Of a stretch of 64,000 nt of DNA, positions 41,209-49,919 are shown piece by piece. The position numbers and the translations under genes are program-made. How positions within the stretch are numbered: the stretch's first letter is position 1; every line of letters begins with the position of its first letter. The notes under the pieces are model-generated. The model did not search any database and was not told the DNA's origin. It worked only from the letters and a program-made list of their open reading frames with translations. Source of the stretch: an uncultured Oscillospiraceae bacterium. Its GTDB lineage: Bacteria > Bacillota > Clostridia > Oscillospirales > Oscillospiraceae. The stretch is taken from positions 24,482 to 88,481 of the forward strand of contig CANQFT010000006.1 in assembly GCA_947599925.1 (NCBI GenBank), given 5' to 3'.

Positions 41209-42282
41209 ATGAAAACCACCGGTAAAAAACTGCTCTGCCTGGTCCTGGCGCTGAGCCTGGCCCTGGCTGTCTGTCTGTGCGGCTGCGGTCCCCAGGAGCC
41301 CGCGCCCAGCCCGTCCCCCTCTCCCTCGGAGGCGCCCGCGCCCTCGGAAGAGCCCGTGGCCCAGCGCACGGAGGTGAATTTGGCCGTCCTGTCCGGGCCC
41401 ACCGGCGTGGGCGCGGCCAAACTCATGGCCGACAACCTGGCGGACGCCACGGCCAACGCCTACACCACCACCCTCTGCACCGACAACCAGCAGGTGATGG
41501 CGGGGCTGATCAACGGCGAGTTTGACATCGCGGCCGTGGCCACCAATGTGGCCGCCAACCTCTACCACAAGACCCAGGGCGGCGTGCAGATCGCCGCCAT
41601 CAACACCCTGGGCGTGCTCTACATCCTGGGCCCCGCCGACCGGCCCGTCGCCTCGCTGGCGGACCTGGCGGGCAAGACGCTCTACGCCACCGGCCAGGGC
41701 GCCAACCCTGAGTATGTGCTCAACTACCTGCTGGCCCAGAACGGCGTCAGCGATGTGAACGTGGTCTGGCAGGCCGCCGAGGAGGTCACCGCCACCATGC
41801 TCCAGGGCGAGGGGGAGTACTGTATGCTGCCCGTCCCCGCCGCCACCGCGCTGGCGGCCAAGAGCGAGGGCAAGATCACCGCGCAGATCAGTCTCTCCGA
41901 GGCGTGGGACGCGCTGGAAAACGGCTCCCAGCTGACCATGGGCTGTGTGGTGGTCCGCACGGAGTTTGCCCAGGAGGAGCCCAAGGCGGTGGAGGATTTC
42001 CTGAAGGAGTATTCGGAGTCCATCGCTTTCATGGCCGACCCTGCGAACATGGCCCTCTCCAGCGACCAGAACCCGGCCCAACTGGTGGCTGACTTTGGCA
42101 TCGCCCCCTCCGCCGCCATCGCCGGCGCGGCCATTCCCCAGTGCAATCTGGTCTATCTGGACGGCTCGGATATGCGCTCCGCCATCCAGGGCTACTACGA
42201 AGTGCTCTACGCCGCCGACCCCACCTCCATCGGCGGCTCCATCCCTGACGACGCCTTCTACTTCATGCCCGGCCAGGCATGA
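41209..42282 (+). CDS. ABC transporter substrate-binding lipoprotein, NMT1/SsuA-like
   Basis: 357 residues. Lipobox ending at Cys24/Cys26 (AVCLCGCG), a Pro/Ser/Glu linker, then a two-lobed binding domain (VNLAVLSGPTGVGAAKLM; INGEFDIAAVATNVAANLYH) of the family that binds sulfonates, taurine or thiamine precursors. GCAAGGAGG before ATG. Heads a three-gene operon; substrate unknown. Confidence 0.9.
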   Translation: MKTTGKKLLCLVLALSLALAVCLCGCGPQEPAPSPSPSPSEAPAPSEEPVAQRTEVNLAVLSGPTGVGAAKLMADNLADATANAYTTTLCTDNQQVMAGLINGEFDIAAVATNVAANLYHKTQGGVQIAAINTLGVLYILGPADRPVASLADLAGKTLYATGQGANPEYVLNYLLAQNGVSDVNVVWQAAEEVTATMLQGEGEYCMLPVPAATALAAKSEGKITAQISLSEAWDALENGSQLTMGCVVVRTEFAQEEPKAVEDFLKEYSESIAFMADPANMALSSDQNPAQLVADFGIAPSAAIAGAAIPQCNLVYLDGSDMRSAIQGYYEVLYAADPTSIGGSIPDDAFYFMPGQA

Positions 42283-43046
42283 GGGGACCGAGGGCCAAAA
42301 ACGCCATAAAACTCCTCCTGCCCCTGGCCCTGTGGCTGGGGGTATGGGAGTTTCTGGCTCTGGGCGTGGGCCATTCCCTGCTGCTGCCGGGACCCGGAGA
42401 GGTGGCAGTGCGGCTGTTCGCCCTGGCCTGGACGGGGGAATTCTGGGCCACGGCTCTGGTGAGCCTGGGCCGGGTCTTTTTGGGCGGAGCCCTGGGCGCG
42501 GTCCTGGGTGCGACCGTGGCGGCGCTGTCCGCGTGGAAGGCCCCGGTGGGCTGGGCGCTGACGCCGGTGATGAAGATCGTCCGGGCCACGCCGGTGGCGT
42601 CCTTTATCCTGCTGATCTGGCTGTGGTGCAGTTCCGACTGGGTGCCGGTGGTCATCGCCGCGCTGATGTCGGCCCCGGTGGTGTGGAGCGCCACGGCCCA
42701 GGGCCTTGAGAGCGCCGATCCCAAGCTGTTGGAACTGGCCCGCGCCTACCGCTTTGACCGGTACAAGACCGCGCGGCTCATTTACATCCCCAGCGCGAAG
42801 CCCGCCGTGGCCGCCGGCTGCCGCACGGCCATGGGCCTCGCCTGGAAGGCCGGCGTGGCCGCCGAGGCTCTGAGCCGTCCCAGGCTGGCCCTGGGCACCC
42901 AGGTCTACAACGCCAAGGTCTATCTGGAGACCACCGACCTCTTCGCCTGGACCGTGGCGGTGGTGGCGCTGTCATTCATGCTGGAGCGGGGCCTCTGGGC
43001 CCTGTGGCGGCTGTGGGAGAGGAGGGGCGCGGGTGGAACTGCGTGA
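42279..43046 (+). CDS. ABC transporter permease, SsuC/TauC-like
   Basis: 255 residues, about six helices, with the EAA-type loop LARAYRFDRYKTARLIYIPS followed by GCRTAMGLAWKAGVAAEAL. Overlaps the lipoprotein gene by 4 bp (ATGA) and the ATPase gene by 14 bp. Confidence 0.92.
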   Translation: MRGPRAKNAIKLLLPLALWLGVWEFLALGVGHSLLLPGPGEVAVRLFALAWTGEFWATALVSLGRVFLGGALGAVLGATVAALSAWKAPVGWALTPVMKIVRATPVASFILLIWLWCSSDWVPVVIAALMSAPVVWSATAQGLESADPKLLELARAYRFDRYKTARLIYIPSAKPAVAAGCRTAMGLAWKAGVAAEALSRPRLALGTQVYNAKVYLETTDLFAWTVAVVALSFMLERGLWALWRLWERRGAGGTA

Positions 43047-43554
43047 TCTCACCGTCCACTTTGGGGACAAGCGGGTCTTTGACCACAGAGACTTCACCTT
43101 TCCCGACCACGGCCTGACCCTGCTCACCGGGCCGTCGGGCGTGGGCAAGACCACGCTGCTGCGGGCCCTCTTTGACCGCTACCGGGCCGACAGCGCCTTT
43201 CTCTTTCAAGAGGACCGGCTGCTGCCCTGGCGGACGGTGGAACAGCACCTGCTGGACGTGATGCCCGCCCCCGACCGCTCCGTCGCGGCGGAACTGCTGG
43301 AGCTGGTGGAGCTGACCGGCGAGGAGAAAAATTACCCCGGCGCCCTCTCCGGCGGCATGGCCCGGCGGCTGGCCCTGGGGCGCTGTCTGGCTCTGCCCAG
43401 CGTCCGGCTGCTGTTGGACGAGCCCTTCGCCGGCGTGGACCTCGCCCGCCAGGGGCGGATCCTGGCCCGCCTCAAGGCGCTGGGCAAGCCCATCGTGATG
43501 ACCGGCCACGGGCCGGAGTTGGAGGGGTACGCCGACCATGTGACGGCCCTGTGA
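43033..43554 (+). CDS. ABC transporter ATP-binding protein, short form
   Basis: 173 residues; most relatives have ~250. Walker A GPSGVGKTT (33-41), Q-loop LFQEDRLLPW, signature LSGGMARRLALGR, Walker B LLLDEPFAGVD and a switch His in MTGHGPE are all present, so the nucleotide-binding domain is complete and only the C-terminal extension is missing. GTG start, GGAGGGGCGC upstream. Last gene of the operon. Confidence 0.93.
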   Translation: MELRDLTVHFGDKRVFDHRDFTFPDHGLTLLTGPSGVGKTTLLRALFDRYRADSAFLFQEDRLLPWRTVEQHLLDVMPAPDRSVAAELLELVELTGEEKNYPGALSGGMARRLALGRCLALPSVRLLLDEPFAGVDLARQGRILARLKALGKPIVMTGHGPELEGYADHVTAL

Positions 43555-43567
43555 AAAAGCAAAAAAC

Positions 43568-43597
43568 ACAGGCCCGCTCCTCCGGGAGCGGGCCTGT
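43568..43597 (+). terminator. Terminator of the NMT1-type ABC operon
   Basis: 13-bp stem ACAGGCCCGCTCC with complement and a TCCG loop. The minus-strand flank TGTTTTTTGC would also support termination leftward. Confidence 0.85.
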
Positions 43598-43681
43598 CAG
43601 TTTGTCAAAAAAGCCTCGCGGAGTTTCGCGCCGTAGGCCGCGAAAAAATGTCAAAGAAGCGGCCTCGCCGCTTCTTTGACA
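43597..43681 (+). repeat. Intergenic repeat, module A plus module B (copy 2)
   Basis: Module A 43597-43645 (TCAGTTTGTC then AAAAAAGCCTCGCGGAG). Module B 43649-43681 is a perfect hairpin, TGTCAAAGAAGCGGC with complement. Directly follows a terminator, as copy 1 does. Confidence 0.88.
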
Positions 43682-43690
43682 TGACGTATG

Positions 43691-44050
43691 TCAGGCCTCC
43701 GGCTTGTCCTCGGTCTCGTCCTCGTCCAGAGGGATCTGGGCGGCCATGGCCTCGATGTCGGCGTCGGTGATGCCGTCGGCGCTTTTGATGTCGGCAATGC
43801 GCTCGTTGTTGTAGACCACGCGCTCCTTGCACTCGGCGATCTTGGCGCACAGGGCGGCGAACTCCGGCTCAGGGTCCGCGCCGTGGAGAGCGACGTAGAG
43901 CTTGCCCAACTCGATGTGGGCCTTGCGGATGCTGTCTTGCTCGGCGGCGTTGTTCACCTTCAGCTTGGCGATCTCCGCCAGATCCTTCGCCTTGGCCACG
44001 CCGCTCTGGGCCACCTCGCTGACTTTGGACATAATGGCGTCAAAATCCAT
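43691..44050 (-). CDS. Small coiled-coil protein of unknown function
   Basis: 119 residues, Ala/Glu/Lys-rich, helical throughout (SKVSEVAQSGVAKAKDLAEI; LCAKIAECKERVVYNNERIA), with an acidic tail. This pattern is common in Firmicutes hypothetical proteins that sometimes carry a C-terminal zinc ribbon, absent here. AGGAGG 9 bp before the ATG; a GTG just before it is less likely. Confidence 0.78.
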   Translation of the reverse strand: MDFDAIMSKVSEVAQSGVAKAKDLAEIAKLKVNNAAEQDSIRKAHIELGKLYVALHGADPEPEFAALCAKIAECKERVVYNNERIADIKSADGITDADIEAMAAQIPLDEDETEDKPEA

Positions 44051-44109
44051 CACGCAAACCTCCTGAATGTAAGTTTGTTGCCGCTATGTATCCAAGCGGC
44101 GTGTCCACT

Positions 44110-44138
44110 ATTATACTACAAATCTCCGCTGGATACAA
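44110..44138 (-). promoter_or_regulatory. Promoter of the small coiled-coil gene
   Basis: Minus strand TTGTAT, 17 bp, TATAAT. It overlaps the last codons of the histidine kinase gene. Confidence 0.75.
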
Positions 44139-45603
44139 GGGAATTTGGAAGAATTTTGCCGCCAGGCTCTTTTTCCCCAGGTGTCCCCGGTTTTGGGAAG
44201 GTGACCACGAAGCAGGTGCCCTGGGCGCCCTCTCGCCGACGGCACTCCACCGTGCCGCCGTGACCCCGCACCGCGTCCCGGACGATGGACAGGCCGAGGC
44301 CCGTTCCGCCGGCGGCACGGCTCCGGGCCTTGTCTACCCGGTAGAAGCGGTCAAATATCTTTCCCAGGTCCTCCTCCGGGACGCCTACGCCGGAGTCCTC
44401 CACCTTGAGCACGCAGCCCTCCTCCGTGGCGTCCAGGCTGACCGCCACCGTGCCGCCGGGGAGGTTGTATTTCACCGCGTTTTCCATGAGGTTGAACACG
44501 ATCTGGTAGAGGTCGTCCTCGCCGCAAGGGGCCATACAGCGGTCGGCCAGGGACAGGGAGAGGTCCACCTCGCTCTGGCGGGCCAGGGGCTGGAGCATAT
44601 GGGAGGCCCGGCGGACCACCGCCGCCAGGTCCGTGGGACCCATGTCCAGGTCCTCCTCGCCGCGGGAGTCCATCCGGGTCAGGGTCAGCAGTTTTTCGGT
44701 GATGCGGGTCAGGCGCCCGGCCTCCTGCCGGATGTCGCCGATGAACTCCCGCGCGGTGGCGGGGTCCATGTTGTCCGACTGCAAGAGGGAGTCGGACAAC
44801 AGTTGGATGGAGGCCAGCGGGGTCTTCAGCTCGTGGGACGCGTCGGACACAAAGCGGCGCCGGACCTCCTCGGTGGTCTGCAGGCGGCGGGTCAGCTCGT
44901 TGAACTCGTCGGCCAGCTGGCGCAGTTCGTCGTGGCCGGAGACCTTGACCCGGTGGGAATACTCCCCCTCACGGACCAGATGGATGGCCTGCAAAAGCCG
45001 GCCGATGCGCCGGGTGACGGCGTTGGAGAGGAACAGGCTCACCGCCACGGCCAGCACCGACACCACGATGGAGATGGTGCCCAGGTTCCGCTGGATGTCC
45101 AGCAGCAGCCCGCCCTGCTCGGCGTCGTATTCAAACAGGCATACCCCGCCGATGACCCGCCCGGCGGTGGTCACCGGCGCGGCGGCCCGGCTCTGGAAGG
45201 CCCCGTCGTAAAACGCGGCGTGGAACACGTCCTGGGACTGCTCCAGGGCCTGCCGCAGTTCCGGCCAGTCGCACCGCGAGCCCATGGACTGGGCGGACTG
45301 GTCGGTGTCGTAGACCACCACGCCGCGGGCGTCGGTGATCATCACCTGGGTAAAACTGTGCAGGCTGAGCTGTTCCATCACCTGGCCCGCGCCCGCCGGA
45401 GTCACCTCCTCCAGACCGCTGAGGCCGGAGGAGAGGAGGGACAGCTGGGACTGGAGGGCGCCCTGCTTGCTGTTGAAGATCAGCTCCTGGCTGAACAGGA
45501 CGGGGTAGGTGTTGAGAAGCAGAAGCACCGCCGCGATGAGCAACACATAGGTCGCCGCGAACTTGAACCGCAGTCCCGGTCCGCGCTTTGCCGTTTTCTC
45601 CAC
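44116..45603 (-). CDS. Sensor histidine kinase
   Basis: 495 residues. Helix 1 at 14-36, extracytoplasmic sensor about 37-171, helix 2 at 172-194, HAMP 195-247, H-box SDASHELKTPLASIQ with phosphorylated His257, then HATPase boxes (NLMENAVKYN, DSGVGVPEEDLGKIFDRFYR, GGTGLGLSIV). PhoR/ResE-like layout. It forms a two-component system with the OmpR-type regulator at 46670, but gpsA lies between them. 49 bp after gpsA. Confidence 0.95.
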   Translation of the reverse strand: MEKTAKRGPGLRFKFAATYVLLIAAVLLLLNTYPVLFSQELIFNSKQGALQSQLSLLSSGLSGLEEVTPAGAGQVMEQLSLHSFTQVMITDARGVVVYDTDQSAQSMGSRCDWPELRQALEQSQDVFHAAFYDGAFQSRAAAPVTTAGRVIGGVCLFEYDAEQGGLLLDIQRNLGTISIVVSVLAVAVSLFLSNAVTRRIGRLLQAIHLVREGEYSHRVKVSGHDELRQLADEFNELTRRLQTTEEVRRRFVSDASHELKTPLASIQLLSDSLLQSDNMDPATAREFIGDIRQEAGRLTRITEKLLTLTRMDSRGEEDLDMGPTDLAAVVRRASHMLQPLARQSEVDLSLSLADRCMAPCGEDDLYQIVFNLMENAVKYNLPGGTVAVSLDATEEGCVLKVEDSGVGVPEEDLGKIFDRFYRVDKARSRAAGGTGLGLSIVRDAVRGHGGTVECRRREGAQGTCFVVTFPKPGTPGEKEPGGKILPNSLVSSGDL

Positions 45604-45652
45604 CCTGTCTCACCTCTCTCCCCGGCGGGCAGGCGACCCGCCGCGCCGGGCC

Positions 45653-46654
45653 TTACGCCCAGACCTCGTCGGTCTCGGTGGTCCGCTCTCTGGTCATCAG
45701 CTCTGCGGCCGCCTTTTTGGGGTCCTTGCCCCGGTAGAGCACCCGCCAGACCGCCTCGGAGATGGGCATTTCCACGCCGTGCTTGTCCGCCATGGCCTTG
45801 GCGGCGGCGGCGGCATAGTAGCCCTCCACCACCATGCCCACCTCCCGCACGGCGTCCCGGGGCAGCTTGCCCTGGCCGATGAGGATACCACAGCGGCGGT
45901 TCCGGGAGTGCATGGAGGTGCAGGTGACCACCAGATCGCCCGCGCCGGTGAGCCCGGCAAAGGTCTCCCTGCGCCCGCCCATGGCCTGGCCCAGCCGGGC
46001 CATCTCCGCCAGGCCGCGGGTCATCAGCGCCGCCTTGGTGTTGTCCCCAAAGCCCAGCCCGTCGCAGATGCCGGCGCACAGGGCGATGACGTTTTTCAGC
46101 GCCGCGCCCAGCTGAACGCCGATGACGTCGTCGGTGATATACACCCGGAAATGCTCGTTCATAAAGAGGTCCTGGACCAGTTCCGCCACATGGCGGTCCT
46201 TGGCCGCGGCCACTACGGAGGTGGGCATTTTCCGGGCCACCTCCTCGGCGTGGGACGGCCCGGACAGGGCCGCCAGCGGGAAGCGGCCGCCGGTGGCCTG
46301 CTGGATGATCTCGGTCAGGGTCAGGCAGGTGTTTTCCTCGATGCCCTTGGACACCGACACGATCACCGTGCCCTCGTCCAGCTCCTTGGCCAGCTGGGTC
46401 GCCGTGGTCCGCACGGCGAAGGAGGGCGTGGCCAGCACCACCACGCCGCACCCCTTCACGCACCCCATGTCGGAGGTGAGGACCAGCTCCTCCGGCAGAG
46501 CCACGCCGGGGAGCACCGGGTTCTCCCGCTTTTCCCGGAGCCGGGCGCTCTCGTCCTCCTGGTAGGACCAGAGGGTGACCTCGTGGCCGTTTTCCAGCAG
46601 GAGCAGGGAAAGGGCGGTGCCCCAGCCGCCGGAGCCTAAAACTGCGATCTTCAT
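45653..46654 (-). CDS. gpsA: Glycerol-3-phosphate dehydrogenase [NAD(P)+]
   Basis: Makes sn-glycerol 3-phosphate from dihydroxyacetone phosphate for phospholipids. 333 residues. N-terminal Rossmann motif VLGSGGWGTAL, SKGIEENT, LSGPSHAEEVA, catalytic-Lys region GAALKNVIALCAGI and GLTGAGDLVVT are all present. Starts 15 bp after the response-regulator stop. In many Firmicutes gpsA follows der and plsY; here it is inside a two-component locus. Confidence 0.96.
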   Translation of the reverse strand: MKIAVLGSGGWGTALSLLLLENGHEVTLWSYQEDESARLREKRENPVLPGVALPEELVLTSDMGCVKGCGVVVLATPSFAVRTTATQLAKELDEGTVIVSVSKGIEENTCLTLTEIIQQATGGRFPLAALSGPSHAEEVARKMPTSVVAAAKDRHVAELVQDLFMNEHFRVYITDDVIGVQLGAALKNVIALCAGICDGLGFGDNTKAALMTRGLAEMARLGQAMGGRRETFAGLTGAGDLVVTCTSMHSRNRRCGILIGQGKLPRDAVREVGMVVEGYYAAAAAKAMADKHGVEMPISEAVWRVLYRGKDPKKAAAELMTRERTTETDEVWA

Positions 46655-46669
46655 GACGAACCCCTCCTT

Positions 46670-47365
46670 TTATACATCGGCGCCGCGCAGGTAATACCCG
46701 ACGCCCCACTTGGTCAAGATCAACTCCGGGCTGGCGGGATCCCGCTCCAGCTTTTCCCGCAGCCGCCGGATGTGTACGTCCACCGTCCGGTCCTCTCCGG
46801 CGTACTCGTAGCCCCAGACCAGGTTCAAAAGGCTCTCCCTGGAGTACACCTTGCCCGGATTTCGCATCAGCAGCTCCATCAGGTCGAACTCCTTGGCGGT
46901 GAGCTCCACGCGCTCCTCGCCCTTCCAGGCCGCCCGCCCCTCGCAGTCCAGCCGCACATGGTCCCGGACCAGCTGGCGGCCCGCCGGGCCCTGGAGCTTG
47001 CTCTGGATGGCACTGCGGCGGAGCAGGGCCCGGACCCTGGCCTTGAGCTCCAGGATGTTGAAGGGCTTTGTGATATAGTCGTCGGCGCCGCACTCAAAGC
47101 CGGTGATCTTGTCGGCATCCTCGCCCTTGGCGGTGAGCATGATGATGGGGACGGTGGAAAACTCCCGGATGGCGAGGCAGGCCGCCAGACCGTCCACCTT
47201 GGGCATCATCAGATCCAGGATGATCAGGTCGAAGTCCTGGCTCTTGGCCAGGGACACCGCCGTCTCTCCGTCGTAGCCCACGCTGACCTCGTAGCCCTCG
47301 TTTTCCAGGTTGAAGCGGATGCCCTTGACCAGCACCTGCTCGTCGTCTACCACTAAAATTTTCAA
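46670..47365 (-). CDS. OmpR/PhoB-family response regulator
   Basis: 231 residues. Receiver domain with DD at 7-8, phospho-acceptor Asp51 in LIILDLMMP and Lys in ITKPFN; C-terminal winged helix ending HIRRLREKLERDP and WGVGYYL. Resembles PhoP/WalR. Partner is the kinase at 44116. First gene of the minus-strand run regulator-gpsA-kinase, divergent from dacF. Confidence 0.95.
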   Translation of the reverse strand: MKILVVDDEQVLVKGIRFNLENEGYEVSVGYDGETAVSLAKSQDFDLIILDLMMPKVDGLAACLAIREFSTVPIIMLTAKGEDADKITGFECGADDYITKPFNILELKARVRALLRRSAIQSKLQGPAGRQLVRDHVRLDCEGRAAWKGEERVELTAKEFDLMELLMRNPGKVYSRESLLNLVWGYEYAGEDRTVDVHIRRLREKLERDPASPELILTKWGVGYYLRGADV

Positions 47366-47395
47366 AGGCGCCTCCTCATTTTCTCAGGAAATCGG

Positions 47396-47424
47396 TTGCG
47401 GACAGTGGAAAAATCTGTTATAAT
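47396..47424 (+). promoter_or_regulatory. Promoter of dacF
   Basis: TTGCGG, 17 bp, TATAAT with TGT before the -10 (extended). 78 bp upstream of the ATG. Confidence 0.75.
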
Positions 47425-47501
47425 CTCAGGCTGGACCCGCTCCGCCGGATGGGGCAAAACGGAATACACGACCATTATAACACACAGATGGAGAATTTGC
47501 C

Positions 47502-48947
47502 ATGAAAAAATACATTTCTTTCCTGCTGGCGTTGTTTTTGGCGCTGACGGTCCTGGCCCCGGCCTCTCTGTCCGCCCCCGCGGAGGAGGGCACCGCCGCC
47601 CAGAGTACCGCGGCGGAGGAGGGCACCGCCGCCCAGAGTACCGCGGCGGAGGAGGGCACCGCCGTCCAGGAAAAGCCGGAGGTATTCAGCGACATTCTGC
47701 GGGACATGGAGCCCGCCAAATGCAAGGCCGCTGTTTTGATGGACGCCGACACCGGCGAGGTCCTCTACCAGTTGGACGCCCACGAGCAGAATTACCCCGC
47801 CTCCATCACCAAGATCATGACCGCGCTGTTGGTGCTGGAGGCGGTGGACCGGGGAGAGCTGACCCTGGAGGAACTGGTCACCGCCTCGGATACCTTTGGC
47901 TATGACCTGGAGGTGGGCGGGACCACCCAGAACATCCAGCCCGGCGAGCAGATGAGCGTGCTGGAGCTGCTGTACTGCGCGCTGGTCCCCTCCGCCAACG
48001 AGGCCTGCAACATCCTGGCCCAGCGGCTGGCGGGCGACATCCCGGCCTTCGTGGAGCGGATGAACCAGCGCGCCCAGGAGCTGGGCATGGAGGACACCCA
48101 CTTTGCCAACGCCCACGGCCTCCACAACGCCGACCACTACACCAGCGCCTACGACATCGCCCTGATGACCCAGGCGGCTCTGCGGAACGACACCTTCCGC
48201 ACCATCGTCTCGGTCCGCAGTCACACCGTCCCCGCCACCAACCTCCACGGCGAGCGGAAGCTCAGCTCCACCAACGCCCTGATCAATCCCCTGTACAGCG
48301 GCCAGTACACCTATCCCCAGGCCATCGGCGTCAAGACCGGCTCCACCAGCGCGGCGGGGAAGTGCCTGGTGTCCGCGGCGGTGAACAAGGGCCGGACGCT
48401 GATCTGCGTGGTGCTGGGCGCGGAAGAGGTCAAGAACGAGGACGGCGAGGTGGACCGCCAGCAGTTTTCCGAGAGCAGGCGGCTTTTGAAGTGGGGGTTT
48501 GAAAACTTCGAGCGCAAGGTGCTGGTGGACGCCAGACGGCCGGTGAAGGAGATGCCCGTGGAGCTGTCCGCCGAGGTGACCTCCGTGGCCGTCAAGCCCC
48601 AGCAGGACCTGGAGCTGACGCTGCCCAAGGACCTGGACCCCGCGGACTTCCAGCAGGATGTGACCCTCTACTACAACGCGGTGGAGGCCCCTGTGGAGGC
48701 CGGGCAGATCTTGGGCGAGCTCACCGTCCGCAACGGCCAGACCACCTACGGCACGGTGAAGCTGGTGGCGGCGGCCTCCGCCGAGCGCAGCGAGTTTTTG
48801 TACCGCATGAAGCAGCTGCGGGACTTCTTTGGCCAGACCTGGGTGAAGATCGGCCTGGTCATCCTGGGCGTGGTCATCGTGGCCGCCATCCTCCGCTTTG
48901 GCGTATTCAAGCCCCGCAGGGGCTACCACGGCCGGAAAAGACGGTAA
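47502..48947 (+). CDS. dacF: D-alanyl-D-alanine carboxypeptidase (DacF/PBP5 type)
   Basis: Trims the terminal D-Ala from peptidoglycan pentapeptides. 481 residues. Signal peptide 1-25; a linker of AEEGTAAQSTA repeats (27-55); then the S11 serine peptidase domain with SITK (Ser101, Lys104), SAN in VPSANEAC and KTGS in VKTGSTSAAG; a beta-rich C-terminal domain; and a membrane anchor near 455-475 followed by a basic tail, rather than the usual amphipathic helix. GGAGAA lies 6 bp before the ATG. Confidence 0.93.
   Translation: MKKYISFLLALFLALTVLAPASLSAPAEEGTAAQSTAAEEGTAAQSTAAEEGTAVQEKPEVFSDILRDMEPAKCKAAVLMDADTGEVLYQLDAHEQNYPASITKIMTALLVLEAVDRGELTLEELVTASDTFGYDLEVGGTTQNIQPGEQMSVLELLYCALVPSANEACNILAQRLAGDIPAFVERMNQRAQELGMEDTHFANAHGLHNADHYTSAYDIALMTQAALRNDTFRTIVSVRSHTVPATNLHGERKLSSTNALINPLYSGQYTYPQAIGVKTGSTSAAGKCLVSAAVNKGRTLICVVLGAEEVKNEDGEVDRQQFSESRRLLKWGFENFERKVLVDARRPVKEMPVELSAEVTSVAVKPQQDLELTLPKDLDPADFQQDVTLYYNAVEAPVEAGQILGELTVRNGQTTYGTVKLVAAASAERSEFLYRMKQLRDFFGQTWVKIGLVILGVVIVAAILRFGVFKPRRGYHGRKRR
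47575..47667 (+). repeat. 33-bp tandem repeat inside dacF
   Basis: About 2.7 copies of a unit encoding AEEGTAAQSTA; the first two are identical apart from one edge base. Confidence 0.85.
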
Positions 48948-48954
48948 ATATTCC

Positions 48955-48983
48955 TTGACTTGGTCCCTTTGTTATGCTATAAT
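48955..48983 (+). promoter_or_regulatory. Promoter of the str operon
   Basis: TTGACT, 17 bp, TATAAT, with TGC before the -10 (extended). 8 bp after the dacF stop. Confidence 0.85.
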
Positions 48984-49034
48984 GCCAAGTTGCGCCGGTA
49001 TGTCCGGCCTGAAAACCGCGGAGGAGGGGTCAGG

Positions 49035-49274
49035 TTGCTGGAGGAGTTGAACAACGCCCCGTGCGTCGTGGGCGCCAAGCAGGTCCGCCGGGCCCTGGCC
49101 GCCGGAAAAGCGAAGAAGCTCTTTGTGGCCCTGGATGCCGACCCCGCCTTGGTCCGGCCCCTGACCGACCTGGCCGGAGAGCGGGGCGTTCCCGTGGAGG
49201 AGGTCCCCGACATGAAGGCCCTGGGCCAAGCCTGCGCCATCGCGGTCAAGGCCGCCTGCGCCGCGCTGTTGTGA
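49035..49274 (+). CDS. Ribosomal L7Ae-like protein (YbxF/RplGB)
   Basis: 79 residues of the L7Ae/L30e/Gadd45 RNA-binding fold, which recognises kink-turns. VVGAKQVRRALAAGKAKKLFVALDADP and the PVEEVPDMKALGQACAIAVKA end fit the family. TTG start with GGAGGAGGGG 8 bp upstream. In Bacillus the homologue stands directly before rpsL, as here. Confidence 0.9.
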   Translation: MLEELNNAPCVVGAKQVRRALAAGKAKKLFVALDADPALVRPLTDLAGERGVPVEEVPDMKALGQACAIAVKAACAALL

Positions 49275-49299
49275 GCGCGGGTATCATTTGGTTTTAACT

Positions 49300-49318
49300 G
49301 GATAATATCCCGTTATCC
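49300..49318 (+). promoter_or_regulatory. Small inverted repeat upstream of rpsL
   Basis: GGATAA-TATCCCG-TTATCC. It lies in the AT-rich 86-bp leader between the L7Ae-like gene and rpsL; a role in expression is only a guess. Confidence 0.3.
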
Positions 49319-49360
49319 TGTTAAAATATATCATTAACAACAAAAGAAAGGAGGAACACT

Positions 49361-49783
49361 ATGCCTACGTTCAATCAGCTGGTCCGCAAGGGACGCAAGA
49401 GCGCCACCTACAAGTCCACCGCTCCCGCCATGCAGTTCGGCCTCAACACCATCAAGAACCAGGAGACCGACCTGCCCTCTCCCCAGAAGAGAGGTGTGTG
49501 CACCGCCGTGCGTACCTCTACCCCCAAGAAGCCCAACTCGGCCCTTCGTAAGATCGCCCGTGTGAAGCTCACCAACGGCTATGAGGTCACCGCCTATATC
49601 CCCGGCGTGGGTCACAACCTGCAGGAGCACAGCGTGGTCATGATCCGTGGCGGCCGTGTCAAGGACCTGCCCGGCGTGCGTTACCACATCATCCGCGGCA
49701 CGCTGGACACCCAGGGCGTCTCCGGCCGTATGCAGGCCCGCTCCAAGTACGGCGCCAAGCGGCCCAAGGCCGGCAAGAAGTAA
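49361..49783 (+). CDS. rpsL: 30S ribosomal protein S12
   Basis: 140 residues. Decoding-centre protein. The streptomycin-region motifs [11 protein letters not shown] and [14 protein letters not shown] are wild type, so no target-site resistance change is seen. AAAGGAGGAACACT before ATG. Confidence 0.98.
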   Translation: MPTFNQLVRKGRKSATYKSTAPAMQFGLNTIKNQETDLPSPQKRGVCTAVRTSTPKKPNSALRKIARVKLTNGYEVTAYIPGVGHNLQEHSVVMIRGGRVKDLPGVRYHIIRGTLDTQGVSGRMQARSKYGAKRPKAGKK

Positions 49784-49919
49784 ATCCGACCCATCCCCCG
49801 CACGCCTCGCCGTGCGTTCCCTATATTAAAGAGGGCGCGTTTCCGGCGGGCATACACGAACGTTGAAAAACGCTTCGAGTACCTATGAAATTCATTTTTA
49901 TATGAAGGAGGGAAGCGAA

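Noticed and set aside
43605-43850. Short minus frame across repeat modules encoding RFFDIFSRPTARNSARLF-like ends
   Set aside because: The same peptide-like string appears wherever modules A and B occur; it is the translation of the repeat, not a gene.
40048-44050. Genomic island or prophage remnant in the region of small unknown genes
   Set aside because: No integrase, recombinase, phage structural gene or direct repeat at the tRNA-Thr end was seen, and base composition matches the flanks.
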